A DNA stretch of 64,000 nt from Clostridia bacterium (GCA_900770945.1 CAAGME010000011.1:21389-85388); one strand, 5' to 3'; positions 52,801-62,010 are shown, numbered from the stretch's first letter. A program made the numbers and translations. The notes: generated by a model from the sequence alone, not told the origin.

Positions 52801-52905
52801 TTGCTCGCGGGGCTTTGCGTCCTCGGATTCTTGATGATTAAAGGCATTAAAGAGGCTAAGGCGGCGGAATCCGAAACGCCACAAGAAACAACAACGGCTA
52901 ACTAA
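49882..52905 (+). CDS. Glycoside hydrolase family 3, domain-permuted, membrane-anchored at both ends
   Basis: A 1007-residue GH3 enzyme (beta-glucosidase or beta-xylosidase type). The alpha/beta sandwich domain comes first (GTVLLKNENSALPL), then a fibronectin-III-like domain (YPFGYGLSYTEFEYS, VQLYYSAPY), and last the TIM barrel (LDLDGPLGLN, WYGPAANIHRNPYSGRNAEY, KHFVANDSES) with nucleophile Asp875 in TDW. This order is reversed relative to most GH3. A hydrophobic helix at residues 10-35 and another near the C-terminus (VIYAVIVEVVLLAGLCVLGF) should hold both ends in the membrane. Start is TTG with ACGGAGG. Confidence 0.93.
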   Translation: MSKTKSAKKTIAMFASFMALITVIMVALAILSATFADTISLYLHGPGKGSADAQVLTAGAELCEDIVEEGTVLLKNENSALPLTKEEAKKVNVFGWAAYDWMTSTFGSGFSNTSLEKVKLFPALENAGIEYNRTLYDIYKNFYSATTIGSRNWGKTDWTEYRGDVDVGTTKKFILHEPGAAFYTDAVIEEAKSFSSVALVVIGRTGGEAADLRMEQVKQVQTNGSSRTTTDKTRTYLQLSSEEEEMIAAAKKACDKVIVILNTSNTMELGFVDDEGVDAALLVGLTGLTGVNSVVDILRGEDKNGKVVNPSGRTADTYAYDISSAPSSVNSGYGGAAKYTGLATSNSYSKNYYDAYIDYYEGIYVGYKWYETADEEGYIDYEKTVQYPFGYGLSYTEFEYSISAVLVNGKPQTFTKKNTLGKNDKIQIFVEVKNVGEKAGKEVVQLYYSAPYIPGEIEKSSVVLGDFAKTEVIAPGETKQVELNITAQKMASYDCYDVNANGFSGYELDGGNYKLKLMANSHEAVKTESGKTSELEYVVPANGYTYETDETTGEEVKNLFTGENTIDGYPIDGSKETSKITYLSRANFPETFPKEKVIRARSQEAFSIASAEEPTAAQLEKTGYGNVTMPITSNVKQYTVDDLNDATDYDDPMFDVAVKQLSITELFELIRDGYFKTDALESVDKPIYLDLDGPLGLNTRVTSNTTCEFVSYPSETLMAQTFNTDLAYMMGISVGKEALSSGLGIRGWYGPAANIHRNPYSGRNAEYYSEDPVLSGKFTAETVRGAKNKGLYCYIKHFVANDSESLREGLYTFMTEQAFRETYLKPFEIAVKEGGANALMTSMNRIGAVWTGASRALCTDVLKGEWGFNGTLVTDWVDTGHSDYMPAYKGIWAGNSTWLNNTDAQKMFADSQYASNAAFVTLAQENAHNVLWTLVDTNKTFAAFDENNDTSLIKGGFTYDRTWVIYAVIVEVVLLAGLCVLGFLMIKGIKEAKAAESETPQETTTAN

Positions 52906-52963
52906 ACAACACTGAAATTTAGGCGAATATCGCCTGCAAAATATATTTTATAGGAGTGTAAGT

Positions 52964-55009
52964 ATGAAAAAACAACAAATCAAAAAAACGTCGTTTATAA
53001 CGGCATTGATTATGGCTTTATGCCTTACCGTCGCTATGGCTACCGCCTGCGGCGGCGCGGCGAGCATAACGCTCGACAAGACCGAAGCCAAACTTTTTGT
53101 CGGCGATTCGGTTAAGATAATCGCAACGGTTACCGGCAAAGAGGACGCAGACGTCGAATGGTCGTCCGACAACACGAAAGTTGCAACCGTAAGAAGAGGC
53201 ACCGTTCAAGCCGTCGCTAAGGGTACGGCAACGATAACCGCAAAGCTCGAGAGCGGAGAACAGGCGACTTGCGCCGTTACGGTTGACGAAAGAACGGTTT
53301 CTATCTCGGCGACTACGGCAACCATCAATCTTGACGAAAACAAAACTTTCAAATTAACCGCTACCGCTTCCGACGGCGGCGCGATTACCTGGAACACGAG
53401 CGACCCCGCAGTCGCTACCGTTAACGGCGGCGTGGTCACCGGCGTAGACGTCGGTGAGGCGATTATAACGGTGCAACGCGGCACCGCCAAAGCCGAATGC
53501 AAAGTTAAGGTTATCGAACCGTCAAGACCCGCAGACTACTACGTTATAACTAAGCTCACCAACGCCGAGTGCGTTGCAGACCCGGGCAAATGGCATTACC
53601 ATGCGGATGGCTCCTTAGGCTCCGCTTACGGCTTCGAAAAAGAACCGCTCCATAAGAACGCTACCGCTTCCGCTACTCTCAATATCGTTCCCAACCCCGA
53701 GAAAAGTCAATATTTTTATTTTCGTTATCAACCCGATCAAGTTAAGATCGGCGAATACTATACGATTACGGTAGAAGTGACCGTAAGCTCCGATTGCGAA
53801 TTGCGCCTTGCTTCCAAGCGCAGCGATTCCAAATCGATAGCCGCTTACACCACGGAAGTAAAAGCCAACGAGGCAACCACTCTTTCGTACGTAGGATATC
53901 TCAACGAGGTAGAACCCTTCTCCGTCCGCATCAACAACAAGATAGCGGAAGATAAAGTCGCCATAAGCGTTAAGCTTATCAAAGTCGAAGAAAACGACGG
54001 TAAAAATCTCCCCGGGTATCATACCGAAACGGAAGCTAAGCCGACTGTCAATTACGAAGAAATCCCCGCTTCGACGGAAACTTACGTTCTTGAAACCAAA
54101 AACAACGCGGGAACGGTAGAAAATCCCGGAAAATGGTATTATAACCAGGGTAACGGCTCTACCGTAAAAGAAGCCAAGTATGACAATGGAACCCTTACTT
54201 TTAAGCTCGAAACGCTTATTAGCAGCGGCGACAATCAACTCAGATTCCGCCCCGAAGGTCTTAGCGAAGCGACAAAGATAAAGGTAACTTTCACCGCAAC
54301 GAGCAACGTCGATGCAAACGTCATTCTTGCGCTTTGCAATTCCAAAACATTCGGCTCGAGCGGCTGGACGCAGAAAAAAGTTCTCGCCGGGACCACCGCC
54401 GATTTCGAACTCGAAACAACGCTTGAGACGGCTCACCTTATATTCATTCAGGTGAAGTCGGTTGCAGAATCGGTAGCTAACGCCGAAGTCACTTTCACCA
54501 ACGTTAAAATTTACAAAGAAGTAAAAGGCGCAACGGGCGGCGGCGAAGAAAACCCGACCCCGGGCGGCGAAACTTACGCGCTCGAAGTAAAGAACAACTC
54601 CGGAACGATGGCTAACCCCGACAAGTGGTTTTACTTTTGCGACGGCGCGGCGGGTACCGATTACGAACTTGCTTCCGCTCCCGCAATGAACAACGGAACC
54701 ATTACCTTTGCTTTCAACAAAATGGCGGAAGGCTCGCCCGCTTATCAATTGAGATTCCAGCCGAAGTTTGCCGAAGGCTCGACGTACACCGTAACTTTCA
54801 AAGTAGCGTTATCCGCCGCGGGCAAAGTGGTTTACGGCACCGATTACAAGGCTAAAGAATTTGCGGCTGCAGGCACCGAAACCATCACTTGGACGGGAAC
54901 CGTACAGGCGGCAAGCACTAATAAGCCGTTTATTATTCAGTTCCGTTCCATAGACCGTTCCGCTCCCATCACGATGACGATAAGCGAAATAGTTTTTAAA
55001 CAAGCATAA
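52964..55009 (+). CDS. Lipoprotein with two Big_2 domains and three glycan-binding-like domains
   Basis: A 681-residue lipoprotein: signal with lipobox AMATAC, then two bacterial Ig-like (Big_2) domains (DKTEAKLFVGDSVKIIATVT with KVATVRRGTVQAVAKGTATI, and a second similar one). Three beta-sandwich domains of about 150 residues follow, each opening with NNSGT...NPDKWFY or PGKWHYHADGS and holding LRFRP/LRFQP and KVVYGTDY-type strands. These look like carbohydrate-binding modules, though no CBM family is certain. It probably presents xylan to the anchored GH3 and GH10 enzymes. AGGAG precedes the ATG. Confidence 0.8.
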   Translation: MKKQQIKKTSFITALIMALCLTVAMATACGGAASITLDKTEAKLFVGDSVKIIATVTGKEDADVEWSSDNTKVATVRRGTVQAVAKGTATITAKLESGEQATCAVTVDERTVSISATTATINLDENKTFKLTATASDGGAITWNTSDPAVATVNGGVVTGVDVGEAIITVQRGTAKAECKVKVIEPSRPADYYVITKLTNAECVADPGKWHYHADGSLGSAYGFEKEPLHKNATASATLNIVPNPEKSQYFYFRYQPDQVKIGEYYTITVEVTVSSDCELRLASKRSDSKSIAAYTTEVKANEATTLSYVGYLNEVEPFSVRINNKIAEDKVAISVKLIKVEENDGKNLPGYHTETEAKPTVNYEEIPASTETYVLETKNNAGTVENPGKWYYNQGNGSTVKEAKYDNGTLTFKLETLISSGDNQLRFRPEGLSEATKIKVTFTATSNVDANVILALCNSKTFGSSGWTQKKVLAGTTADFELETTLETAHLIFIQVKSVAESVANAEVTFTNVKIYKEVKGATGGGEENPTPGGETYALEVKNNSGTMANPDKWFYFCDGAAGTDYELASAPAMNNGTITFAFNKMAEGSPAYQLRFQPKFAEGSTYTVTFKVALSAAGKVVYGTDYKAKEFAAAGTETITWTGTVQAASTNKPFIIQFRSIDRSAPITMTISEIVFKQA

Positions 55010-55076
55010 AATAGTGACCGAGAGGGGCTTCGAAAAGAACTTTTGAAGCCCACCCGTAGTTACAAGAGGGAAAAAA

Positions 55077-55211
55077 ATGAAAAAAATTTTTCAGATAGCC
55101 AAAATTACAATAATACGCTACACAACGGAAGACATCATCGCTACATCGGGTTACGCTGCAAACGGCGTATACGGTTCGGGCGGTTGGACCGATTTTTCTT
55201 CGGGAGAATGA
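55077..55211 (+). CDS. 44-residue peptide-like ORF
   Basis: Encodes MKKIFQIAKITIIRYTTEDI followed by IATSGYAANGVYGSGG and WTDFSSGE. AGAGGG lies 7 bases upstream. The layout is an amphipathic start, a conserved-looking TEDIIATSG junction and a Gly/Ser-rich acidic tail, without a classical signal peptide. Short proteins with an EDIIxTSG motif recur, as I recall, next to surface-protein genes of gut Clostridia. The sister ORF at 61982-62116 also follows a secreted-protein gene. Function unknown; a peptide precursor is possible. Confidence 0.55.
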   Translation: MKKIFQIAKITIIRYTTEDIIATSGYAANGVYGSGGWTDFSSGE

Positions 55212-55215
55212 TCTT

Positions 55216-55419
55216 ATGAAAAATCAAAGAATATTCGCAGTTATTTCGGTCATAATTATCGTGATTTTTGCTTTGTCGATAAGTTTTATCGGTTGCGAAA
55301 AAAACGAAAAAGACCATGAATCCTGTTCGCAAAAATCTTGTTCTTCGTTCGACAACGGGTCGCAAAGCGGCTCCTCGGGCGGAGGATTAAAGGATGGCGG
55401 AATATTCGAAACTCATTGA
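55216..55419 (+). CDS. Small Ser/Gly-rich lipoprotein
   Basis: A 67-residue frame with a signal-like start (MKNQRIFAVISVIIIVIFAL) and lipobox SFIGC. A short charged segment follows, then a Ser/Gly-rich tail (SQSGSSGGGLKDGGIF). GGGAG lies about 11 bases upstream. Only four bases after the 44-codon ORF, so translated from the same mRNA. Function unknown. Confidence 0.55.
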   Translation: MKNQRIFAVISVIIIVIFALSISFIGCEKNEKDHESCSQKSCSSFDNGSQSGSSGGGLKDGGIFETH

Positions 55420-55447
55420 AAATTTTTTTAAAAAGGGAAATCTAACG

Positions 55448-56938
55448 ATGAAAAGAATAAAAATTATACTTGCGCTTATTTGCTCTTTGATATTGATTTC
55501 GGGCGGGCTGAATGCGTCTTTCGACAATTGTAAATTTCGTAAAGGTATTAACCTTTACGGCGAAAGCTTTACCGCTTTCGCCGTGGAAAACGAAAATCTT
55601 AATAGTGAAGTTTTTTGTCCCACAAGAGGAAAAAAATCTGTTGATAACGCTTACCTACTGTTAGCGTCTGCCGTTAAAGCGGACGTAAGCGCATACAAAG
55701 CGGCGGGCTACGAGGTCACAAAAGACGGAGAGACGGCAACGTATTCTTCTGACAGATATTATAGAGGGATAAGCGTTCGTACAAGTATTGAAGACGAAAC
55801 CGTAAGAACTGTTTACACCGCGGCGGATATTTATTCCGATGAAACGCTCGGCGAATGCGCAATGATAGTCGAAGAAATAAAATACAGCGCAGAAAGCCAA
55901 TACAATATCAAGCCGTTTTTGGTCACCGACGATGACAGAACCGTTTACGGCACGGAAATTGTCGTTAAGCGCGCCGACAGCAAACCTGCGGAAGATTTCT
56001 ATCTCGTCACAAAAAAGACAAACTCGGAATGCGTTCAGGACGCGGGCGTTTGGCACTATCATGCAGACGGAACGCTCGGCACTCATTATGGGTTTGAAAA
56101 AGAGCCATATCATGAAAATTCTACTGTGGAGACAATTCTCAACGTCGTTCCCGATGCCTCAAAGAACTTATATTTTTACTTCCGCTATCAGCCTAATCAA
56201 GTTGAAGTAGGGAAATATTATACGATGAAGCTTGAAGTTATGGTAAGCTCTTCTTGCGAATTACGTCTTGCTTCGAGAAAAGCCGATTCGAGTCCTGCCG
56301 CGTATACCGTTGTCGTAAAAGAAAACGTTACGAAAACTATTTCGTTTGTCGGCTATCGCAATACGGCAGAGCCTTTCTCTATCCGCATAAACAGCAAGGT
56401 GAACGATGAAACCGTAAAAATAAGCGTTAAGCTTATTAGCGTAGAAGCAAACGACGGAAGCAACTTACCCGACTATCAAGGCGGCACACGCATAAGTGAT
56501 GATTATTCGATAGAAAAACAGACCAATTCCTATGTGTCTTCTCACCCGGGCAAATGGTTCTACTACTGTGACGGAAAGCTCGGAGTCGATTACGAGCTGT
56601 CTGCTATTCCGTCTTACGATAACGGTGTGATAACCTTTGCTTTCAATAAAATGGCGGAAGGCTCACCCTCTTACCAACTCAGATTTCAGCCGACTTTCGG
56701 CGAAGGCGCGCAATACACCGTGACCTTTAAGGTAACGCTGTCCGCCGCGGGCAAAGTGGTATACGGTATCGATTACAAGGCTGTGGATTTTGCCGCAGCC
56801 GGCACGAAAACAATTACCTGGAAGGGTAGCGTACAGGCGGCAAGCGAGAAAAAACCTTTCCTTATTCAGTTCCGCTCGACCGACCGCAATGCGCCCATCA
56901 CAATGACGATAAGCGACATAGTGTTTACGCAGATTTAA
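55448..56938 (+). CDS. Secreted protein paralogous to the glycan-binding lipoprotein
   Basis: A 496-residue protein with a hydrophobic signal (MKRIKIILALICSLILISGG). Residues about 35-200 are a unique domain with ANAYLLLASAVKADVSAYKAAGY-like helices. Two domains follow that closely match domains 1 and 3 of the 52964 lipoprotein (FYLVTKKTNSECVQDAGVWHYHADGT; NKMAEGSPSYQLRFQPTFGEG; AAGKVVYGIDYKAVDFAAAG). The pair arose by duplication. The start with AAGGGA at 55448 is preferred over the upstream frame. Confidence 0.8.
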   Translation: MKRIKIILALICSLILISGGLNASFDNCKFRKGINLYGESFTAFAVENENLNSEVFCPTRGKKSVDNAYLLLASAVKADVSAYKAAGYEVTKDGETATYSSDRYYRGISVRTSIEDETVRTVYTAADIYSDETLGECAMIVEEIKYSAESQYNIKPFLVTDDDRTVYGTEIVVKRADSKPAEDFYLVTKKTNSECVQDAGVWHYHADGTLGTHYGFEKEPYHENSTVETILNVVPDASKNLYFYFRYQPNQVEVGKYYTMKLEVMVSSSCELRLASRKADSSPAAYTVVVKENVTKTISFVGYRNTAEPFSIRINSKVNDETVKISVKLISVEANDGSNLPDYQGGTRISDDYSIEKQTNSYVSSHPGKWFYYCDGKLGVDYELSAIPSYDNGVITFAFNKMAEGSPSYQLRFQPTFGEGAQYTVTFKVTLSAAGKVVYGIDYKAVDFAAAGTKTITWKGSVQAASEKKPFLIQFRSTDRNAPITMTISDIVFTQI

Positions 56939-56998
56939 CAAAAAACTTCGAAAAAACAAAGAAACGCCGGAAAAAGCGTTTCACGGAGACTATATTAA

Positions 56999-59900
56999 AT
57001 GAACAAATTATTTTCTAAAACAGTATGGGGAATATTGACCGGCATTTTTGCCGTCGTGTTCGCCGCCGTGCTTATCCTAACTTACGTTGCGAAGAACTTT
57101 GCTTCCGCGGCGATTAACATGATGTTCGGCACGAGCAACATGATTACCGTTAACGACCCGGACGCCGAGCCGCAAACGTTTTTCGAGACGAAGTACGATT
57201 TTACCGCAAACGGCGAAAACCTTTATAAAGAGGACTCTCGCATGATAGAAGAAGCGGAAGCCGCCGGCGCGGTTCTTTTGTGGAACAACTCCTCTGCGCT
57301 TCCTTTATCGGGTAGTGAAAAGTTGAGTCTTTTGGGGCATGCTTCGGTCGATATCGTCGAATGCGGCACGGGTTCGGGCTACGTTGAAACTTACGATTAT
57401 AAGATTAATTCGGCGGCTACGCTTACTATGAAGCAAGCTTTTGAATCGCGCGGATTTACTGTCAACCCGACGTTGTGGAACTTCTACAATAGCGGTGCGG
57501 GCAGTAAGTACAAAATGATTACTTGGAAAAAGTCCTACTGCACGCCGTGGCAGCAGTGGTCGGTTAATGAAGTGCCGCAAAGCGCGTATACATCGGACGT
57601 AAAATCTTCATACGCGACCTACGGCGACGCGGCGATAGTAACGCTCGCGCGTTCGGGCGGCGAATATTCCGACCTTCATTATAACTACTCTTCCGATTCC
57701 GACTTAATCGGCAGAAACGACAAAGGCGAACGTGAAAACACTTCCGCAAACGGCGGGTACTTAGGGTTAAGCGACGAAGAAGAAGCGCTTTTAACCGAAG
57801 TAATCGCGCAGAAAAACAAAGGAACTTTCAAAAAAGTAATTCTCCTTATAAACTCCGGCAACCCATTGCAGATGCAGGATATCGAGACGTATTATAGCGG
57901 AATCGACGCTTGCATGTGGATAGGTCAACCGGGTTCTACCGGTATGAACGCGGTAGCCGACCTTTTGAAGGGCAAGACTATGGACGGCGAGGAATTAAGC
58001 CCGTCCGGCAGACTTCCCGATACTTGGGCTTACGACAACAATTCCGCTCCGTCCACCGCTAACGACGGCAACTACACCTACGGCAACGCCGAACTTTTAA
58101 GCACCATGCTTAAAAACAACGGCAAATACCACAGCAAATATATGGTTTACGCCGAAGGCATTTATATAGGTTACAGGTACTACGAAACGCGTTACTTTGA
58201 TTGCGTGACGGGGTCGGGCAACGCTTCCTCCGCCGCGGGCGCAAAGCACTCTGCGGCAGGCTGGAAGTATTCCGAAGAAGTCGCTTTCCCGTTCGGTTAC
58301 GGACTAAGCTACACGGAATTTTCCTATTCCGAATTTAAGACCACAAAGACGGCAAACGGCTACGAAGTTTCGGTAAAAGTTACCAATGACGGAAAAAAGA
58401 GCGGCAGAGAAGTAGTTATGGCGTACGTTTCTAAGCCGTACACCGATTATGATATCGACTTAGGCATCGAAAAGGCTGCCGTAGAGCTTGCGGGCTATAA
58501 AAAGACCGCGGTTCTATCTCCCGGCGCAAGCGAAGTAGTAAAAATCGAAGTTTCTAACGAGGACTTCAAGACTTACGACGCTAACGGCGAAGAAACCTAT
58601 ATCATCGAAAAAGGCAATTATTATCTCACCGTCGGTAAGGATTCTCACACCGCGGCGGACAATATCCTTGAATTTTTAGGAAAAACACCGCAGACGAACA
58701 TAGTTTTCGGCAGTGTGAGCGGCAAGGACGGACTCGGCGCGGACTTCGTTTCGGAAATTAAGCTCGAAAAAGATTATAAAACCTATTCTAAGTCCTCGCA
58801 GACGGACGAAGAGATAACAAACCGGCTGTCCTCCGGCGATATCAACAAATACGCCTATAAAGGGGATAATAAGGCAACTTATCTTAGCCGTAACGACTGG
58901 AACGGAACTTACCCCGCAACTTACACTAAGCTTACTCTCAACACCGATTTCGCACGCGACTTAGCGTACGATATCGTTCCGGACGGAAGCGATTACGATA
59001 TGCCCGTTTACAGCTCGTTCGCAAGCGGCTCGGTAGACGGCAAGCCGGACGTAAAGAACGGCGATAAGGTTGCCATTCAGTTTATCTCCGCTCCGCTTTA
59101 CCCCGAAAAGGAAACGGACGAAGAGCTTTTGAAGCTCGTTTACAGCGACGGTCTTACCTACGTTAAGCACTGGCAAAGCGAATGGGATTCACTCTTAGAC
59201 CAAATGACTTTTGAACAACAGTGCAATATAGTCGTCAACGCTTACCACTGGATACACGGTGCGGAATCTATAGTTTTGCCCGAATCCAAGCAAGAAAACG
59301 GACCCGTAGGCATAACCAAACGTCAGGAAGCTTTCTTTGCGCTCCCCAATGACGACACCATTAAGGGAGAAAACGGCACGGGCTGGACATGGGTATCTTA
59401 CCCATGCGCGGGCATACTCGCCGCTTCGTTCGACATCGATATCGCCCAAAGGGTGGGCGAACACAAGAGCGAAGACATGCTCTATCTCGGCTACAACGGC
59501 GTTTACGGACCGGGCGTCAACATGCACCGTTCTCCGTTCGGCGGCAGAGCGTTCGAATATCCCTCGGAAGATCCTTTCCTCGCAGGTTACACCGAAGCTT
59601 ACGAATCGATAGGTATCGAAAGCAAAGGCGCGATGGCTTACGCCAAGCACTACGCGCTCAACGATATGGAAACCAACCGCGTCAACTGCGGTATCTGGTC
59701 GACCGAACAGGCTTCGAGAGAAATTTATCTGAGAGCTTTCGAAATAGTCTTTACCGTGGGAAAGGCAAGCGCGACGATGAACTCGTTTACGCGTATCGGC
59801 ACGACCTGGAACGGAGCGTCCTACGCGATGATGACTACTATTTTGCGCGGCGAATGGGGTTATGACGGCGTTGTGATTTCCGACTGGATAACCGACGGCA

Positions 59901-60247
59901 GCGCGATGTCTTACGTAGACGGCGTTATGGCGGGAACCGATATGTTCGACGGCAACGGGCTTGCTTCGGAACTGACGAAATATGCGGGCAACGCGGCGGT
60001 CACTCAGGCGGTAAGGCTTGCGGTTAAGCGCGTTATCTATAATGTAGTAAGAACCAACGTTATGAACGGTATGTCCATATCTTCGCGCACCGTGAGGGTA
60101 ACGCCTTGGTGGGAAACTGCGTTGCTTATTATAGATATTTCAAGCGGAGCAATCTTCGCGGCGTGCGCGGGTATGCTCGTCGCTTCCATAGTTTTAGGCA
60201 AAAAGAACAAAGTAGCGGGCGCCGCTACGGCTCAATCCGCGGAGTAA
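56999..60247 (+). CDS. Second glycoside hydrolase family 3, domain-permuted, membrane-anchored
   Basis: A 1082-residue GH3 enzyme with the same reversed order as the one at 49882. Order: N-terminal membrane helix, sandwich domain (AGAVLLWNNSSALPL), FnIII-like domain (FPFGYGLSYTEFSYS), TIM barrel (ENGPVGITKRQ, YGPGVNMHRSPFGGRAFEY, AKHYALNDMETNR) with nucleophile Asp962 in SDW. A C-terminal helix (LLIIDISSGAIFAACAGMLV) follows. The two GH3s differ enough to suggest different linkages or chain lengths. GGAG precedes the ATG; four bases separate it from the xylanase gene. Confidence 0.93.
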   Translation: MNKLFSKTVWGILTGIFAVVFAAVLILTYVAKNFASAAINMMFGTSNMITVNDPDAEPQTFFETKYDFTANGENLYKEDSRMIEEAEAAGAVLLWNNSSALPLSGSEKLSLLGHASVDIVECGTGSGYVETYDYKINSAATLTMKQAFESRGFTVNPTLWNFYNSGAGSKYKMITWKKSYCTPWQQWSVNEVPQSAYTSDVKSSYATYGDAAIVTLARSGGEYSDLHYNYSSDSDLIGRNDKGERENTSANGGYLGLSDEEEALLTEVIAQKNKGTFKKVILLINSGNPLQMQDIETYYSGIDACMWIGQPGSTGMNAVADLLKGKTMDGEELSPSGRLPDTWAYDNNSAPSTANDGNYTYGNAELLSTMLKNNGKYHSKYMVYAEGIYIGYRYYETRYFDCVTGSGNASSAAGAKHSAAGWKYSEEVAFPFGYGLSYTEFSYSEFKTTKTANGYEVSVKVTNDGKKSGREVVMAYVSKPYTDYDIDLGIEKAAVELAGYKKTAVLSPGASEVVKIEVSNEDFKTYDANGEETYIIEKGNYYLTVGKDSHTAADNILEFLGKTPQTNIVFGSVSGKDGLGADFVSEIKLEKDYKTYSKSSQTDEEITNRLSSGDINKYAYKGDNKATYLSRNDWNGTYPATYTKLTLNTDFARDLAYDIVPDGSDYDMPVYSSFASGSVDGKPDVKNGDKVAIQFISAPLYPEKETDEELLKLVYSDGLTYVKHWQSEWDSLLDQMTFEQQCNIVVNAYHWIHGAESIVLPESKQENGPVGITKRQEAFFALPNDDTIKGENGTGWTWVSYPCAGILAASFDIDIAQRVGEHKSEDMLYLGYNGVYGPGVNMHRSPFGGRAFEYPSEDPFLAGYTEAYESIGIESKGAMAYAKHYALNDMETNRVNCGIWSTEQASREIYLRAFEIVFTVGKASATMNSFTRIGTTWNGASYAMMTTILRGEWGYDGVVISDWITDGSAMSYVDGVMAGTDMFDGNGLASELTKYAGNAAVTQAVRLAVKRVIYNVVRTNVMNGMSISSRTVRVTPWWETALLIIDISSGAIFAACAGMLVASIVLGKKNKVAGAATAQSAE

Positions 60248-60250
60248 TTT

Positions 60251-61687
60251 ATGAAACACGCTAAAAAATTAACGGCGCTATCTCTTTCGTTGCTGCTTTT
60301 ATTTTCCGCAAACCTTTACGCTTGCGAAACGGCGGAAGAAGATACTGCGACGTATATAGAGCTTAGCGACGAGTCGGTCGAGATTGCCGTGGGTGAGAGC
60401 TACACGCTCACGGCGGACACCGACGGCAAAAAAGTAGTTTTCACGAGCGATGCAACGCATATTGCCAAAGTCGACGAGGACGGCGTTATAACGGCTGTTT
60501 CGGAGGGCGAAGCAACGATAAAAGCCCGCTCGGGCGATAAACGCGCCTATTGCGAAGTTAAAGTCGTGCCTGAAAAAGAGCAGCCTGTCGACCCCGTGTC
60601 TTACGCCACTTTTAAGGAAGCTTATCAAAACTACTTCCCGATAGGGGCGGCGGTTCAGACGAATATGCTCGTAAACGGTCAATACGGCGAGCTTACCGGG
60701 CAGTATTCCTCTTTAACTTCGGAAAACGGAATGAAGTGGAAAAACATCGAAGCGACTAAGGGAGTTTATACCTTCAATCGCGAGCAGGACAGCGCGGACG
60801 AACTTGTGACCTGGGCTAAGAACAACGGCGTGGGCGTGAGAGGGCATTGCCTTTTGTGGTACAAATCCTTGCCGAAGTGGCTTCATGACGAATTCGTCGG
60901 TAAAAGTTTTTCCGCGGCAAACAAAACCGCCGCGATAAACTATATCGAAGAACGTATCGAAAAGATGATGACTCATTACGGCAGCGATATTTACGCATGG
61001 GATGTGGTAAACGAGGCTTTGTTTAATTCTATTTCTTCCGACAAGCTCGTTACCTCCTCCGAAAAGCCGTACGGCAACATTTTCCGCACTAACGACAACA
61101 TGAGCGAAACAAGCACCGATTGGGTAGATTGGTACAAAGTGACCGGCGGTTACGAATACATCGCGAAAGCCTTTAAAAAAGCCGGCGAAGTACGTGAAAA
61201 ATACAACATAAAAACCGACCTTTATTACAACGACTATTCGCTTAATACGCCGAACAAACGGCGGGCATGCCTTAACCTTATAAAAATGCTTAAAGACAAC
61301 AACGCGCCTATAGACGGCGTCGGAATGCAGGCTCATTATCGGCTCGGGGACTATCTCGAAAACAAAAATACGTGGCTTAAGAACTTCGAAGATTCCGTCA
61401 AAGCGTTTATCGCTGCGGGCGTGGACGTTCAGTTGACCGAACTCGATATTCGTTACGAGGGCGAAGATAGCGATACAAAAGAACTTCAACAAGCGGACAT
61501 GTACGGCGAAATCATGAAAATTTGCCGTAAGTATGCAAAAAAAGATAACGCGCACGGCGTTACCGGCGTAACTTTTTGGGGCGTGTACGACGGTGCAAAC
61601 GGGGCGTGGGGCTCAAAGTATAAACCTATGCCGTTTGACGAAAACCGCAACCCGAAGAAAGCTTTTTATGCTATGACTACTTTTTGA
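60251..61687 (+). CDS. GH10 endo-1,4-beta-xylanase lipoprotein
   Basis: A 478-residue xylanase: lipoprotein signal with lipobox NLYAC, one Big_2 domain (residues about 35-115), then a GH10 barrel. The acid/base is Glu255 in WDVVNEA and the nucleophile Glu397 in LTELDIR. SLTSENGMKWKNIE, GHCLLWYKSLPKWL and YYNDYSL are further GH10 signatures. It should cleave xylan backbones at the outer membrane-face of the cell envelope. It shares an operon with the GH3 just upstream. Confidence 0.96.
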   Translation: MKHAKKLTALSLSLLLLFSANLYACETAEEDTATYIELSDESVEIAVGESYTLTADTDGKKVVFTSDATHIAKVDEDGVITAVSEGEATIKARSGDKRAYCEVKVVPEKEQPVDPVSYATFKEAYQNYFPIGAAVQTNMLVNGQYGELTGQYSSLTSENGMKWKNIEATKGVYTFNREQDSADELVTWAKNNGVGVRGHCLLWYKSLPKWLHDEFVGKSFSAANKTAAINYIEERIEKMMTHYGSDIYAWDVVNEALFNSISSDKLVTSSEKPYGNIFRTNDNMSETSTDWVDWYKVTGGYEYIAKAFKKAGEVREKYNIKTDLYYNDYSLNTPNKRRACLNLIKMLKDNNAPIDGVGMQAHYRLGDYLENKNTWLKNFEDSVKAFIAAGVDVQLTELDIRYEGEDSDTKELQQADMYGEIMKICRKYAKKDNAHGVTGVTFWGVYDGANGAWGSKYKPMPFDENRNPKKAFYAMTTF

Positions 61688-61767
61688 TAAGTTCTGTATA
61701 AGAAGAACACCCGGCTTTTTCTGAAAGAATTTTGTAATTTATTAACACCTTCCTTTTTATCTTTTTA

Positions 61768-61804
61768 GCCGACGGCGCGATTTCAACATGCCGTCGGCAT
61801 TTTA
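61768..61804 (+). terminator. Terminator of the xylanase operon
   Basis: GCCGACGGC pairs with GCCGTCGGC and is followed by ATTTTAT. Confidence 0.8.
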
Positions 61805-61809
61805 TCTAA

Positions 61810-62010
61810 TAGCAAATCCATCGGCTGTGCCGGTGGTCTCTAACTGTAGCTTTAGCTTAAAGCATTCGTATGCTGTACAAAAAAACTCCTTTGTGCTAAA
61901 CTAAATGAGGCTCGCAACCGCACTTAGGTAAGTCACAAAGGAGACATTATAATGAAAAATCAGAATAATGATACATTTAGTTTAGCACATACCACTTGGA
62001 AATGTCAATT
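61810..62010 (+). mobile_element. IS200/IS605-type element remnant (left end and tnpA start)
   Basis: The ATCGGC-TGT-GCCGGT hairpin at about 61818 looks like an IS200 left-end hairpin. CTCCTTTGTG pairs with CACAAAGGAG, masking the ribosome-binding site of the tnpA start, as known for IS200. From the ATG at 61952 the frame reads MKNQNNDTFSLAHTTWKCQ, the start of TnpA (SLSHTTWNCKYH-type). Homology then stops abruptly near 62008, so only the first 5' fragment remains. Confidence 0.75.

Noticed and set aside
53615..54748. 377-codon minus-strand frame opposite the glycan-binding lipoprotein gene
   Set aside because: Antisense shadow of a well-supported secreted-protein gene with no family resemblance.
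60713..61555. 280-codon minus-strand frame opposite the xylanase
   Set aside because: Shadow of the GH10 gene; composition and lack of start signals argue against it.
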